Assembly (NCBI RefSeq): GCF_000400365.1
Contig: NZ_BAOG01000071.1
Span: 1 to 64,000 of the forward strand
DNA from: Vibrio jasicida CAIM 1864 = LMG 25398
GTDB lineage: Bacteria > Pseudomonadota > Gammaproteobacteria > Enterobacterales > Vibrionaceae
Direction: 5' to 3'
Length of the DNA stretch: 64,000 bases
Shown: one piece after another, positions 44,936 to 53,842 of the stretch
How positions within the stretch are numbered: position 1 is the first letter of the stretch
Layout of the letters: every line of letters begins with the position of its first letter
Notes under the pieces: model-generated
What the model was told of the DNA's origin: nothing
Databases searched by the model: none
What the model saw: only the letters and a program-made list of their open reading frames with translations
Translations under genes and position numbers: made by a program

Positions 44936-46603
44936 ATGAGCAGTAAATCTTTCTCTGAATACAATATCCTGATCGTTGACGATGCACCTATTGTCGTCCT
45001 TACTCTTCGTAACATGCTGACTAAACTTGGCTTTTCGGATAAACGTATCTTCACAGCACGCTTAGCAAGAGGGGCAATTTCGATTGCGCACAAAGAGCAC
45101 ATCGATCTCATTATTTGTGATTACAACTTCGGTCGGGGTATGAATGGCAAGCAGCTTTTCGAAGAGCTAAAACACCTCAAATTGCTGAACCATGACACGG
45201 TGTTTATCCTTGTTACTGGTGAGAGCTCTGCCACTATCGTGCGTGCCATCATTGAGCTTAAACCCGACGAATACCTGCTCAAACCTTTTAATTCCATAAC
45301 GCTTAGAGAACGTATTTCAGCCGCAATAAAGCGTAAAGTCACTTTGCGCGCACTCTATGAGGCTGAACTCAAAAACGATGCTCGCTCAGGGTTAGAGGCC
45401 TGCGATGAGTTAACACCATTTAATCCCGAATATTTCTTCATTATTGAGAAGTTTCGTGCTGACTTTCTAACACGCCTCAAACTACACCAAGAAGCCAAAC
45501 ACGTTTACGAACGAGTGATTGAGCGTAAAGACGTGAATTGGGCAAAGATTGGCTTGGCAAATACCATGGTTGCGCTGGGTGAAGCAGACGAGGCAAAAAG
45601 AATAGTACTCGCCTTGTTAGAGGAGTCTCCGAACAACGTTGAAGTCCGCGAATGTGCAGCAAACTACACAATGCTTAACCGTGAGGTGCCAACTGCGATC
45701 AAACATTTGGAGCTTGCAAGCAGTTTGGTTGAGGGGAACTCGGAACGCGAACTTGTCATCGTGAATTTATGCTTAGCTGAGCATGACTATCATTCTGCTC
45801 TAATGCATTACCATGTATACATGGAAATCAACAAAGATACTTACAGAAACAATACCTACGCAAAGTTAAACCTGATTCGAATCCTTCTTTATTGCGCACG
45901 CAAACTCGAGGGAAGAGAAGACTTATTGGCTCAAGCAAAGAACTTGTTCAAATCCGTCATGTCTGGGCCGAAAAATAAAGCATTAAAAAATGAATTGGAT
46001 TTGATTGCGGCACATATCGCGATTGAAGAGAACCAATATGTAGCAGCGTTTAAAGTGCTCAGTGATTTATATCACCGTAAACCATTCGCGCATTTTTACG
46101 CACAGTTTCATCTCGCGTGGCTATTACATGAAATGAACTTTGAATCCGAGTTTACTCATGCAATCACATGGTGTTTTGAGAACTTACAAACCGATTCTAG
46201 TGATACCATTTTGTCGAGTAAAATTACGCTTGGCCGCTCATTAGAAGCGGACAATGTTGAGCGACAGGCGTGGATGCAGGAACAATACAAAAAGATCCGC
46301 GCGGCAGAACAAGATTATCAATCTCTCATTGATGCCTTGATTGAGTTACAAGCACACTGCCCTTTACTGCGTACTGTGTGTATCAACATCATCAAGGTGC
46401 TGACTCGTGCATGGCCAACCAATAAGAACGCACTGCAAGTCGAAATCCTAATCAAGAAGTGCGATAACATCGTTAAACAACTTGTCTCTAGCGAAGAACT
46501 AGAAAGAAGCGGTTACGACAAGTTTCTTTTCCTAGCTCAAGATCGATGTCAGCAGATGTCCGTGGTGAACACACCACCTTCACAGCCAGAACTGACAAAT
46601 TAG
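44936..46603 (+). CDS. VieB-like response regulator with TPR-type C-terminus
   Basis: This 555-residue protein has an N-terminal REC (about 8-130) with Asp62 in CDYNFGRGMNG, a variant of the usual DxxMP loop. A long alpha-helical repeat region (about 165-540; e.g. LKLHQEAKHVYERVIERKDVNWAKIGLANTMVALGEADEAKRIV) follows, with no DNA-binding domain. It fits VieB, reported to inhibit VieS phosphorelay by protein contact. It follows the REC-EAL gene by 67 nt and ends at a terminator. Confidence 0.85.
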   Translation: MSSKSFSEYNILIVDDAPIVVLTLRNMLTKLGFSDKRIFTARLARGAISIAHKEHIDLIICDYNFGRGMNGKQLFEELKHLKLLNHDTVFILVTGESSATIVRAIIELKPDEYLLKPFNSITLRERISAAIKRKVTLRALYEAELKNDARSGLEACDELTPFNPEYFFIIEKFRADFLTRLKLHQEAKHVYERVIERKDVNWAKIGLANTMVALGEADEAKRIVLALLEESPNNVEVRECAANYTMLNREVPTAIKHLELASSLVEGNSERELVIVNLCLAEHDYHSALMHYHVYMEINKDTYRNNTYAKLNLIRILLYCARKLEGREDLLAQAKNLFKSVMSGPKNKALKNELDLIAAHIAIEENQYVAAFKVLSDLYHRKPFAHFYAQFHLAWLLHEMNFESEFTHAITWCFENLQTDSSDTILSSKITLGRSLEADNVERQAWMQEQYKKIRAAEQDYQSLIDALIELQAHCPLLRTVCINIIKVLTRAWPTNKNALQVEILIKKCDNIVKQLVSSEELERSGYDKFLFLAQDRCQQMSVVNTPPSQPELTN

Positions 46604-46607
46604 ACAG

Positions 46608-46632
46608 CAAAAAGGGGCGCGATGCCCCTTTC
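46608..46632. terminator. Bidirectional terminator after the vie-like operon
   Basis: AAAGGGGC and GCCCCTTT form an 8-bp stem around GCGAT between convergent genes. The T-run is short. Confidence 0.7.
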
Positions 46633-46640
46633 ATTTCGGA

Positions 46641-46760
46641 TTACAGATTGAAGAAACGGTTAATCCAAGTCACCTCACCGAACGCAATCAAATCGTAGAT
46701 AGTGAAGAACACTGCACAGATAACGGCAAGCTTCACCAATCGAATCGCAATTAACATCAT
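46641..46760 (-). CDS. 39-residue single-helix membrane protein (unknown)
   Basis: The preferred start is ATG 46760 (GGGAAG about 5 nt upstream). The frame extends to 46871 but the added 37 residues lack an SD. The peptide has one hydrophobic helix (LIAIRLVKLAVICAVFFTIY) and the tail TWINRFFNL. It is convergent with the vie-like operon. Supported only by the SD, the hydrophobic helix and the length. Confidence 0.5.
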   Translation of the reverse strand: MMLIAIRLVKLAVICAVFFTIYDLIAFGEVTWINRFFNL

Positions 46761-47003
46761 AACTTCCCACTTACCTTCTTGTCTGAGTGTCGTTGATTCC
46801 TCGCAGTTTACTGGTTTTCTTACGAACCACAACGCATGAAAACCCAGATTACGTGAGAAAGTGTGTATCACAGCTTAAGCCTCACCCTTGTACATTTGCT
46901 CATACATTTGGAGGCGACGGATAAATCTATTCTCTTGTCTACTCGTATCTATACTTTAAATAGTGTTTTCAATAAGTCCCAGTGGTAACACAAGGAGGGC
47001 TGT

Positions 47004-48371
47004 ATGAAACAGATACGATTGTGGCTTCTTCCCCTACTCTTGTTTGCCAGCCAAGCGCTAGCGAACACCGTTTGGGTATTGCCTGTAAAAGGTGCGATTG
47101 GTCCTGCCCTGAGCGATTATCTGTCGCGAGAGATTGAAGAAGCTCAACAAAACGGCGTTGACCTCGTCATCCTAAAAATGGACACACCGGGCGGGCTTGA
47201 TAGTTCAATGAGGGACATCATTCACGCCATCACCACCTCTTCCGTACCCATTGCAACTTGGGTTGGTCCATCAGGCTCTCGGGCAGCCAGCGCAGGCACG
47301 TACATTCTGCTCGCCAGTCATGTCGCTGCGATGGCAGAAGCCACTAACTTAGGAGCCGCGACTCCCGTTGCCTTGGGTGGCGCACCACAACAGCCGTCTT
47401 CAGACGAAGGTAAAGATTCAACAGATTCACAACCGGAATCCACAGAAAAAGCCTCGGACGAAGTCCCTGCCAAAACCGCAATGGAAAAGAAAGTCATTAA
47501 TGATGCCAAAGCGTACATCAAAGGCTTAGCGCGATTGCACGATAGAAATGCCGAGTGGGCAGAAAAAGCGGTCAGCATGGCGGCTAGTTTGGACGCCACC
47601 GAAGCATTAGAACTCAACGTCATCGACTTCATAGCTAACTCGCCCGAAGACTTGGTCACCACCATCAATGGCACAGAGGTCAAAGTGAACGGCAAGCCGT
47701 TTAAGCTGACGTTAGATAACCCAACTTGGGTGGAGCGCGTCCCCGACTGGCGTGCGGAAATGTTGGCGGTGATCACCAACCCCAACGTGGCTTATATCCT
47801 GATGCTCATTGGTATTTATGGCTTGCTTCTAGAGTTTTACAACCCCGGCATCGGCTTGCCCGGCGTGCTCGGTGGGATTTGCCTATTGCTAGCCATGTAC
47901 GCATTGCAAATGATGCCAGTAAATTACGTTGGTTTAGGGTTACTGCTACTCGGTATTGCTCTGATGATTGCTGAAGCCTTTAACCCGAGCTTTGGCATAC
48001 TCGGCTTAGGTGGCGTCGTTGCGTTTGTTCTCGGCTCAATCTTCCTAATGGACAGCGACATCCCCGGCTTCCAAATCGCGCTACCGCTGATCTTCGGTAT
48101 CGCTGTTTTCTCTGCAGGATTAATTGTGATTACCGTTGGCTTGCTTCTTAAAATTCGCAGCAAAAAAGCCACCACTGGGCTAGAAACCTACCCGGGTAAA
48201 CTCGCCGTTGTGAGCGATGATTTTGTTGATGGAACGGGGCTTGTCCAACTGGATGGTGCATTGTGGCAAGCCAAAGCTGATGCACAGCTCAAACAAGGAG
48301 ACCACGTCACCGTGGTAACCATAAAAGGGTTGACCCTAACCGTGAAACCCAGTGACCGCCCTAAGGAATAG
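47004..48371 (+). CDS. NfeD-family membrane serine protease (ClpP-class)
   Basis: This 455-residue protein has a signal peptide (about 1-20), a ClpP-like protease domain with Ser96 in GSRAASAGTY and Lys near 162-163 (TAMEKKVIN), four or five C-terminal TM helices (about 255-380) and a C-terminal OB-fold NfeD domain. It follows the long NfeD1b type paired with slipin. A strong AAGGAGGG SD precedes the ATG. The slipin gene follows 9 nt downstream. Members cleave stomatin or other membrane partners and may protect membranes. Confidence 0.9.
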   Translation: MKQIRLWLLPLLLFASQALANTVWVLPVKGAIGPALSDYLSREIEEAQQNGVDLVILKMDTPGGLDSSMRDIIHAITTSSVPIATWVGPSGSRAASAGTYILLASHVAAMAEATNLGAATPVALGGAPQQPSSDEGKDSTDSQPESTEKASDEVPAKTAMEKKVINDAKAYIKGLARLHDRNAEWAEKAVSMAASLDATEALELNVIDFIANSPEDLVTTINGTEVKVNGKPFKLTLDNPTWVERVPDWRAEMLAVITNPNVAYILMLIGIYGLLLEFYNPGIGLPGVLGGICLLLAMYALQMMPVNYVGLGLLLLGIALMIAEAFNPSFGILGLGGVVAFVLGSIFLMDSDIPGFQIALPLIFGIAVFSAGLIVITVGLLLKIRSKKATTGLETYPGKLAVVSDDFVDGTGLVQLDGALWQAKADAQLKQGDHVTVVTIKGLTLTVKPSDRPKE

Positions 48372-48380
48372 GAGGCGCTT

Positions 48381-49172
48381 ATGATGCTCTACACTGTTGC
48401 CGTTATCGTTGTTTTATTGGTTGCACTGGCAACGCAAATGTTCAAGGTGCTGCGTGAGTACGAGCGCGGCGTGGTGTTCTTCCTCGGTCGTTTCCAAGAA
48501 GTAAAAGGACCGGGCTTGATCATATTAATTCCTTTCATTCAACAAATGGTTCGCGTTGACTTACGTACCATAGTGTTGGATGTTCCGACTCAAGATTTGA
48601 TCACCCGTGACAACGTATCAGTCAGAGTCAACGCCGTGGTTTACTTTCGAGTTGTCGACCCACAAATGGCGATCAACAACATTGAAAGCTACAGCGATGC
48701 CACCAGCCAGTTAGCACAGACAACGCTGCGTTCGGTGCTTGGTCAGCATGAACTGGATGAGTTGCTTTCTGAACGTGAGCGCCTCAACAAAGACCTGCAA
48801 TCCATCCTCGACCAGCAAACTGACGATTGGGGTATCAAGATAGCAACGGTTGAGGTGAAACACGTTGATCTGAACGACAGCATGGTGCGCGCCCTCGCCC
48901 GTCAAGCCGAGGCAGAACGTAACCGTCGCGCGAAGATCATACACGCGACAGGTGAATTAGAAGCCTCTAACAAGCTCAGAGAAGCAGCAGAGATGCTAAA
49001 TAAAGCACCGAACGCATTACAGCTTCGTTACATGCAGACGCTCACTGAAATCACCACAGACAAAACATCGACCATTATCTTCCCGATGCCGATTAATCTC
49101 GTCGAAGCGGTCTCCGATATCGCCAAGGCGGTGAAGAAGAATCAGGGAGAATCGGAAGAGGGGAAAGAGTAA
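48381..49172 (+). CDS. Slipin / stomatin-like SPFH protein
   Basis: This 263-residue protein has an N-terminal TM (about 3-20), an SPFH/PHB domain (about 25-200: EYERGVVFFLGRFQEVKGPGLIILIPF, VPTQDLITRDNVSVRVNAVVYFRV, AEAERNRRAKIIHATGELEAS) and an oligomerisation tail. AGGAGG precedes the ATG. It is paired with the NfeD gene, the conserved bacterial slipin-NfeD operon. It likely organises membrane microdomains. Confidence 0.9.
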   Translation: MMLYTVAVIVVLLVALATQMFKVLREYERGVVFFLGRFQEVKGPGLIILIPFIQQMVRVDLRTIVLDVPTQDLITRDNVSVRVNAVVYFRVVDPQMAINNIESYSDATSQLAQTTLRSVLGQHELDELLSERERLNKDLQSILDQQTDDWGIKIATVEVKHVDLNDSMVRALARQAEAERNRRAKIIHATGELEASNKLREAAEMLNKAPNALQLRYMQTLTEITTDKTSTIIFPMPINLVEAVSDIAKAVKKNQGESEEGKE

Positions 49173-49209
49173 GCCTAGTAGCCTCTATAGAGGCAAGTAG
49201 AAAAAGGAA

Positions 49210-49238
49210 AAAGGGAGTAGCTGTGTTCTACTCCCTTT
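49210..49238. terminator. Bidirectional terminator between slipin and globin genes
   Basis: AAAGGGAGTAG and CTACTCCCTTT form an 11-bp stem with a 7-nt loop and A-/T-flanks. Confidence 0.85.
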
Positions 49239-49260
49239 ACGAATTCAACATTGATTGAAC

Positions 49261-49665
49261 TTAAGCATCGGTGCATTCTTTCTTCATAATTGCCAATCCT
49301 GTTTCAAAGCAGTGACGCCAAGCGTGCTCCACCCTTTCATCAAAGTCAGGATCACATTGGGCGACGGTTTCTAACAGGCTTTCAAACCAGACATCGATAT
49401 CTTCAGGGGCGACGCCAATATTATTATGCCCGTGCTTGTGCCCGTATTTCCGCATCATGTCACGAGCGTCTGTAGAGGTGTCTGCCATCATCACAAACAC
49501 GATAGACCCTTTAAGCATCCGGATTTGCTTCTTCATGTCCACCCCATCGAACTTCTGTCTGAAGTTTTCGCCTTTCGACCAAAAGTTCTCGTAGAACAAA
49601 TCAAAGAAGTCCTCATGGGTAACACAGCGTTCATAGCTGTCGTTAAAAACTTCGATTACGTTCAT
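49261..49665 (-). CDS. Globin-like protein
   Basis: This 134-residue all-alpha protein has globin-type helices: NVIEVFNDSYERCVTHEDFFDLFYENFW (A-C), a Phe-rich CD region, KYGHKHGHNNIG (proximal-His region, about 73-85) and a G-H region EHAWRHCFETGLAIMKK. It is probably a heme-binding oxygen or NO protein, but the ligand residues are not certain. It converges with the slipin operon. Confidence 0.62.
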   Translation of the reverse strand: MNVIEVFNDSYERCVTHEDFFDLFYENFWSKGENFRQKFDGVDMKKQIRMLKGSIVFVMMADTSTDARDMMRKYGHKHGHNNIGVAPEDIDVWFESLLETVAQCDPDFDERVEHAWRHCFETGLAIMKKECTDA

Positions 49666-49952
49666 CCCCTAGCCTCCAACCAACTTATCTATTTTCATTA
49701 TGAATGTAATTTAATAATACTACCAAGCTCATTGGTGGGTTCTGCGGTTTCTGAACGTCGGCGTGCGGAGAATGCTAACCTGCCTGATAGCCGTTCAAAT
49801 TCGATTTTCAATAAAAAATAGAAAGTGATTTAAACGAAACACGTATTATCAATTCGATAAAAGTCGATATTATGGACTCACTTTCGAGGTACGCATGGTT
49901 GTCGATGCTAAGCGCATCCTCATTTGTCTAATAATATTAAGAGGATATAAAC

Positions 49953-50609
49953 GTGTCTCATCAAATCATTACAGACCTAAACAACCGTTACACAGCTAAA
50001 AAATACGACGAAGAGAAACGCATCTCTCAAGAAGATATGGCAATCATCAAAGAAGCAATCCGCCTATCTGCGTCTTCTATCAACTCTCAGCCTTGGAAAT
50101 TCATCGTAATTGAGAGCGACGAAGCGAAACAGCGTTTCCACGACACGTTTGCTAACATGCACCAATTCAACCAACCGCACGCTAAAGCAGCGTCTCACAC
50201 TATTCTGCTAGCGTACGATCCAAAATTCACTAAAGAGAAATTTGCGAAGCGTGTTGATGCTGAAGTAACTTCTGGTCACCTACCAGCAGACATGTACGAC
50301 ATGTTCATGGGTGCTTACGCATTTGCTGAAGCAAACACAGATGAGAACGGCTACAACGGCGGCTGGACGAAAGCGCAAGTTTACATCGCACTTGGTAACT
50401 TACTGCACACACTAGCGCGTCTAGGTATCGACTCTACTCCAATGGAAGGTGTTGACCCAACACTGATCGGCGAAGAGTTTAAAGCAGAACTAGACGGTCA
50501 CGTATGTGAAGTTGCACTAGCAATCGGTTACCACAAAGACGGCGAAGACTACAACCACGGTCTACCAAAAGCACGTCTACACATGGATGACGTAATTACT
50601 ACTCTTTAA
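49953..50609 (+). CDS. NfsB-type oxygen-insensitive NAD(P)H nitroreductase
   Basis: This 218-residue FMN-binding protein of the nitroreductase family is aligned by eye with E. coli NfsB: N-terminal RYTAKKYDEEKRIS, RLSASSINSQPWKFIVIES, WTKAQVYIALGNLLHTLARLGIDSTPMEG and C-terminal LPKARL. It reduces nitro compounds and quinones using NAD(P)H. Codon use is strongly biased (many CTA, GCA, GAC, AAA and few rare codons), pointing to high expression. A GAGG-type SD lies upstream. Confidence 0.87.
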   Translation: MSHQIITDLNNRYTAKKYDEEKRISQEDMAIIKEAIRLSASSINSQPWKFIVIESDEAKQRFHDTFANMHQFNQPHAKAASHTILLAYDPKFTKEKFAKRVDAEVTSGHLPADMYDMFMGAYAFAEANTDENGYNGGWTKAQVYIALGNLLHTLARLGIDSTPMEGVDPTLIGEEFKAELDGHVCEVALAIGYHKDGEDYNHGLPKARLHMDDVITTL

Positions 50610-50677
50610 TGAGTATCGTCTCCTAGGTCCTTGGTTCCTAGCCTAGAACCTAGCTATCTAAATCATTGTTCAAATTG

Positions 50678-50726
50678 AAAGAGCCGTACTTCTTAGTTTC
50701 CAGTCTAAGAGTACGGCTCTTTTTTA
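50678..50726. terminator. Bidirectional terminator between nitroreductase gene and proV
   Basis: AAAGAGCCGTAC-TTCTTAG and CTAAGAGTACGGCTCTTT form a long stem with one bulge, flanked by A- and T-runs. Confidence 0.87.
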
Positions 50727-50770
50727 TTTTGCAAAGGGGGAATCTACAAACGTTTTGATATAAGAGACAA

Positions 50771-51955
50771 CTACGCCACTTGCTTGGACCTAAAGTTACC
50801 AAGCAGCGCATCGTACAACTCGTTATCACTCAATACGCCCACTAACTTGTTCTCTTCTACTAGCAAGATAGGTTGGTTACTGCGTTGCTTCAGTTCAATC
50901 GCCTCACGCATGCTGATGTCTGGGTTAGCTTGAACAACCGTGCTTTCACCAATGTCGTCTAGTGTAGTTGAACCACTTTCCCAATTCACCAATGACTTAT
51001 CGGAATCCACCAGCGTGACACCTTTCGGCTCTTGCTCGACCCAAATCTGCTTATCTGCACACACCAATACGCGGTCATTCTGCTGCTTAAGCTCGGTACT
51101 GGCTTGCATCAATGAACGACCTTTCAAAACATTGAGCGGATTAGTGTGAGCCACAAAATCTGCTACATAGTCGTTTTCTGGCGCAAGGATGATTTGCTCA
51201 GGCTTGCCGTGTTGAATCAGTTTTCCTGACTCCATAATGGCAATGTTGTTACCGATTTTCAGCGCTTCATCTAGGTCATGGCTCACAAACAAAATCGTCT
51301 TATTGAGCTTCTCTTGCAGTTGAATCAATTCATCTTGAAGCTGAGCACGAATCAGAGGATCGAGCGCGGAGAACGGTTCATCCATTAGTAAGATATCGGT
51401 ATCCATAGCAAAGGCGCGAGCCAAACCTACACGCTGCTGCATACCACCTGAAAGCTCATGCGGGAACTTACTCTCCCACTCGATTAGCCCAACCATTTCT
51501 AGTTGCTCGCGTGCTTTTTTACGGCGTTCCGCTTTGCCAATACCCTGCATCTCAAGACCAAACGCCACGTTATCCAATACGGTTAACCACGGCATCAGCG
51601 CAAACTTTTGGAACACCATAGAAACGCGGTGAGTACGCAAGTTACGCAGAGTCTGCTCGTCACAGTTAGCAAGCTCTACCATGTCGTCGCCATCTTTGAT
51701 TTTGAGTGAGCCACGAGAGATCTCATTCAAACCATTAACGGCACGAAGCAGACTAGATTTACCCGAACCGGAAAGCCCCATCAATACACAGATCTCACCT
51801 TGCTTGACGCTCATTGAAACCTTATCGACGCCAACTACTTGTCCGGTTTCATCAATGATCTCTTGGCGAGACTTGCCTTGGTCTAAAAGCGCCAATGCTT
51901 GCTCTTGCTGCTGACCAAACACAACGTCGAGGTTTTCAATCGTAATTGCGTCCAT
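50771..51955 (-). CDS. proV: Choline/glycine-betaine ABC transporter ATPase
   Basis: The protein has 394 residues from the ATG at 51955 (AAGGAGG 7-8 nt upstream; the frame to 52018 is upstream of the SD). Walker A GLSGSGKSS (60-68), signature LSGGMQQRVGLAR, Walker B LLMDEPFSALD and a C-terminal single CBS-like segment (about 330-390) are present. It is the last gene of betIBA-proXWV. It powers uptake of choline and/or betaine for osmoprotection. The gene could equally be named choV. Confidence 0.9.
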   Translation of the reverse strand: MDAITIENLDVVFGQQQEQALALLDQGKSRQEIIDETGQVVGVDKVSMSVKQGEICVLMGLSGSGKSSLLRAVNGLNEISRGSLKIKDGDDMVELANCDEQTLRNLRTHRVSMVFQKFALMPWLTVLDNVAFGLEMQGIGKAERRKKAREQLEMVGLIEWESKFPHELSGGMQQRVGLARAFAMDTDILLMDEPFSALDPLIRAQLQDELIQLQEKLNKTILFVSHDLDEALKIGNNIAIMESGKLIQHGKPEQIILAPENDYVADFVAHTNPLNVLKGRSLMQASTELKQQNDRVLVCADKQIWVEQEPKGVTLVDSDKSLVNWESGSTTLDDIGESTVVQANPDISMREAIELKQRSNQPILLVEENKLVGVLSDNELYDALLGNFRSKQVA

Positions 51956-51956
51956 G

Positions 51957-52799
51957 TTATGCCTCCTTTTGGTTTGGTGCTTTGCACAGGCGGTCGAGAA
52001 TAATCGCGACCAAAACAATCGCTAAACCGGCTTCAAAGCCTTGGGAAATGTTCACAGTGTTCAATGCTCGTACGACTGGTTTACCCAAACCATCCGCACC
52101 GACTAGCGCCGCAATCACCACCATAGAAAGTGACAACATAATGCACTGGGTAACACCTGCCATAATGCTTGGCAAAGCTGCTGGTAGCTCAACCTTAAAT
52201 AGCAATTTCATGCGGCTTGCACCAAACGCTTTACCCGCTTCAATCAGCTCTTCTGGCACTTTGGTGATACCAAGGTAAGTCAGACGAATCGGCGCGGCGA
52301 TGGCAAAGATAATGGTAGAAATCAGCCCCGGAACGATGCCTAAACCAAACAGAACCAATGTTGGGATTAGGTACACAAACGTTGGTACGGTCTGCATTAA
52401 ATCGAGTATCGGGCGCAATAAGGTATACAACCACGGGCGATGCGCCGCCATGATGCCAAGCGGCACGCCAATTAATACGGAAATCGTTGTCGCAGCGAAG
52501 ACGAGAACAAAGGTTTCCAGCATTTCTTGCCAGTAGCCGAGGTTGAGGATGGTCAGCAGCGCCAGCACGATAAACACAACTAAAGGAATGCTGCGGTGTA
52601 GGAACCACGCAATCGCTGCAGTCATGATGATAGGTGCTGCCGGTGGCATCCATTTGAAAATATCCACCACGAATAGAATGATGGTTTCGAGAAAAATAGA
52701 GATAGCATCAAATAAACCCGACGCGTTCATGGTTAACCAATCCACGCCTGTTTCCATCCATTCACCCAACGGAAGTTTGTTGTCCGTAATAAAATTCAC
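51957..52799 (-). CDS. proW: Choline/glycine-betaine ABC transporter permease
   Basis: This 280-residue protein has about six TM helices and the BPD_transp_1 coupling motif LIEAGKAFGASRMKLLFKVELPAALPSIMAGV (about 185-215). It is one nt from proV and follows proX by 62 nt with a terminator-like stem-loop between. It also fits the choW description. Confidence 0.9.
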   Translation of the reverse strand: MNFITDNKLPLGEWMETGVDWLTMNASGLFDAISIFLETIILFVVDIFKWMPPAAPIIMTAAIAWFLHRSIPLVVFIVLALLTILNLGYWQEMLETFVLVFAATTISVLIGVPLGIMAAHRPWLYTLLRPILDLMQTVPTFVYLIPTLVLFGLGIVPGLISTIIFAIAAPIRLTYLGITKVPEELIEAGKAFGASRMKLLFKVELPAALPSIMAGVTQCIMLSLSMVVIAALVGADGLGKPVVRALNTVNISQGFEAGLAIVLVAIILDRLCKAPNQKEA

Positions 52800-52816
52800 A
52801 ATAAAACCTTTGTGTT

Positions 52817-52844
52817 AAAAGGCGGGCATCTCTACCCACCTTTT
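52817..52844 (-). other. Terminator-like stem-loop between proX and proW
   Basis: On the minus strand AAAAGGTGGG pairs with CCCGCCTTTT (one mismatch) and is followed by a T-rich stretch. It probably lowers read-through so that the binding protein is made in excess of the permease and ATPase. Confidence 0.6.
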
Positions 52845-52861
52845 CCTAAAGAGAGGAATGA

Positions 52862-53800
52862 TTAAGCGTTTGTTTTTAGGTAAGAAGTAATCGCTTGTTT
52901 TGCATCTTTGCCGTCTAGCGTCTTCACGCCTTCTAGCCATGCTTCAAATTGTTGTGGGTTGGCATTCAACCATTCTTGTGCTGCTTTCGCTGGCTTCTGC
53001 TTTTGGTTTAGAATCGCTTCCATCAACTGGTTTTCCATCTCTAGGCTGAACTCTAGATTCTTAAGCAGTTGACCCACGTTTTGACACTCAGATAGGTAGT
53101 CTTGGCGCACGTTGGTGTAAACATTTGCACCGCCGTAGTTAGGGCCAAAGAAGTCATCACCGCCAGATAGATATTCCATCTCAACATTGCTATTCATTGG
53201 GTGCGGAGCCCAACCTAGGTAAACGATCCATTGGTTACGACGCACGGCACGAGACACTTGAGACACCATGCCCGCTTCGCTTGATTCCACTAGGCTGAAG
53301 TCTTTCAAGCCGAATGCATCGCTGTCGATCATATCTTGGATAAGGCGGTTGCCATCGTTACCCGGCTCAATACCGTAGATGCGGTCTTTGAATTTGTCGG
53401 CATGTTTTGCCAAGTCAGCAAAGCTTTTCACGCCTGCGTCATATACATACTTTGGCACGGCTAGGGTGTATTTTGCGCCTTCTAGGTTTGCACGAACGGT
53501 TTCCACTGTGCCAGCTTCACGGTACTTGGCGATATCGCCTTCCATGGTTGGCATCCAGTTGCCTAGGAATACGTCAATGTCGCCGTTTGCCATTGAAGAG
53601 TACGTTACAGGTACAGACAGCAGATCGGTCTTGGTTTTATAGCCCAAGCCTTTGAGCAGTTCAGAAGTAACAGCTGTGGTCGCAGTGATGTCCGTCCAGC
53701 CTACATCGGCAAATCGAACGGTTTCACATTGGTTAGCGTAAGCACCTGTCGCCACTACACTCAGCGCGATAGATGAAAAGATTTTTGTCATCGTAGACAT
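52862..53800 (-). CDS. proX: Choline/glycine-betaine ABC binding protein
   Basis: This 312-residue protein has a signal peptide (about 1-22, ATGAYA) and an OpuAC/ProX-type binding fold with aromatic ligand residues (DVGWTDITATT, WIVYLGWAPHPMNSN, GGANVYTNV). The context with betA and betB favours choline as a main substrate (ChoX-type). It follows betA by 42 nt and is soluble, without a lipobox. Confidence 0.9.
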   Translation of the reverse strand: MSTMTKIFSSIALSVVATGAYANQCETVRFADVGWTDITATTAVTSELLKGLGYKTKTDLLSVPVTYSSMANGDIDVFLGNWMPTMEGDIAKYREAGTVETVRANLEGAKYTLAVPKYVYDAGVKSFADLAKHADKFKDRIYGIEPGNDGNRLIQDMIDSDAFGLKDFSLVESSEAGMVSQVSRAVRRNQWIVYLGWAPHPMNSNVEMEYLSGGDDFFGPNYGGANVYTNVRQDYLSECQNVGQLLKNLEFSLEMENQLMEAILNQKQKPAKAAQEWLNANPQQFEAWLEGVKTLDGKDAKQAITSYLKTNA

Positions 53801-53842
53801 GTTTAAATTCCTTGTAATGATTACTGACTTTTCTTTGAGTTA

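Noticed and set aside
47726..47974. Plus frame of 82 residues inside the NfeD gene.
   Set aside because: It is an alternative-frame shadow of the protease/NfeD coding region with no family or SD.
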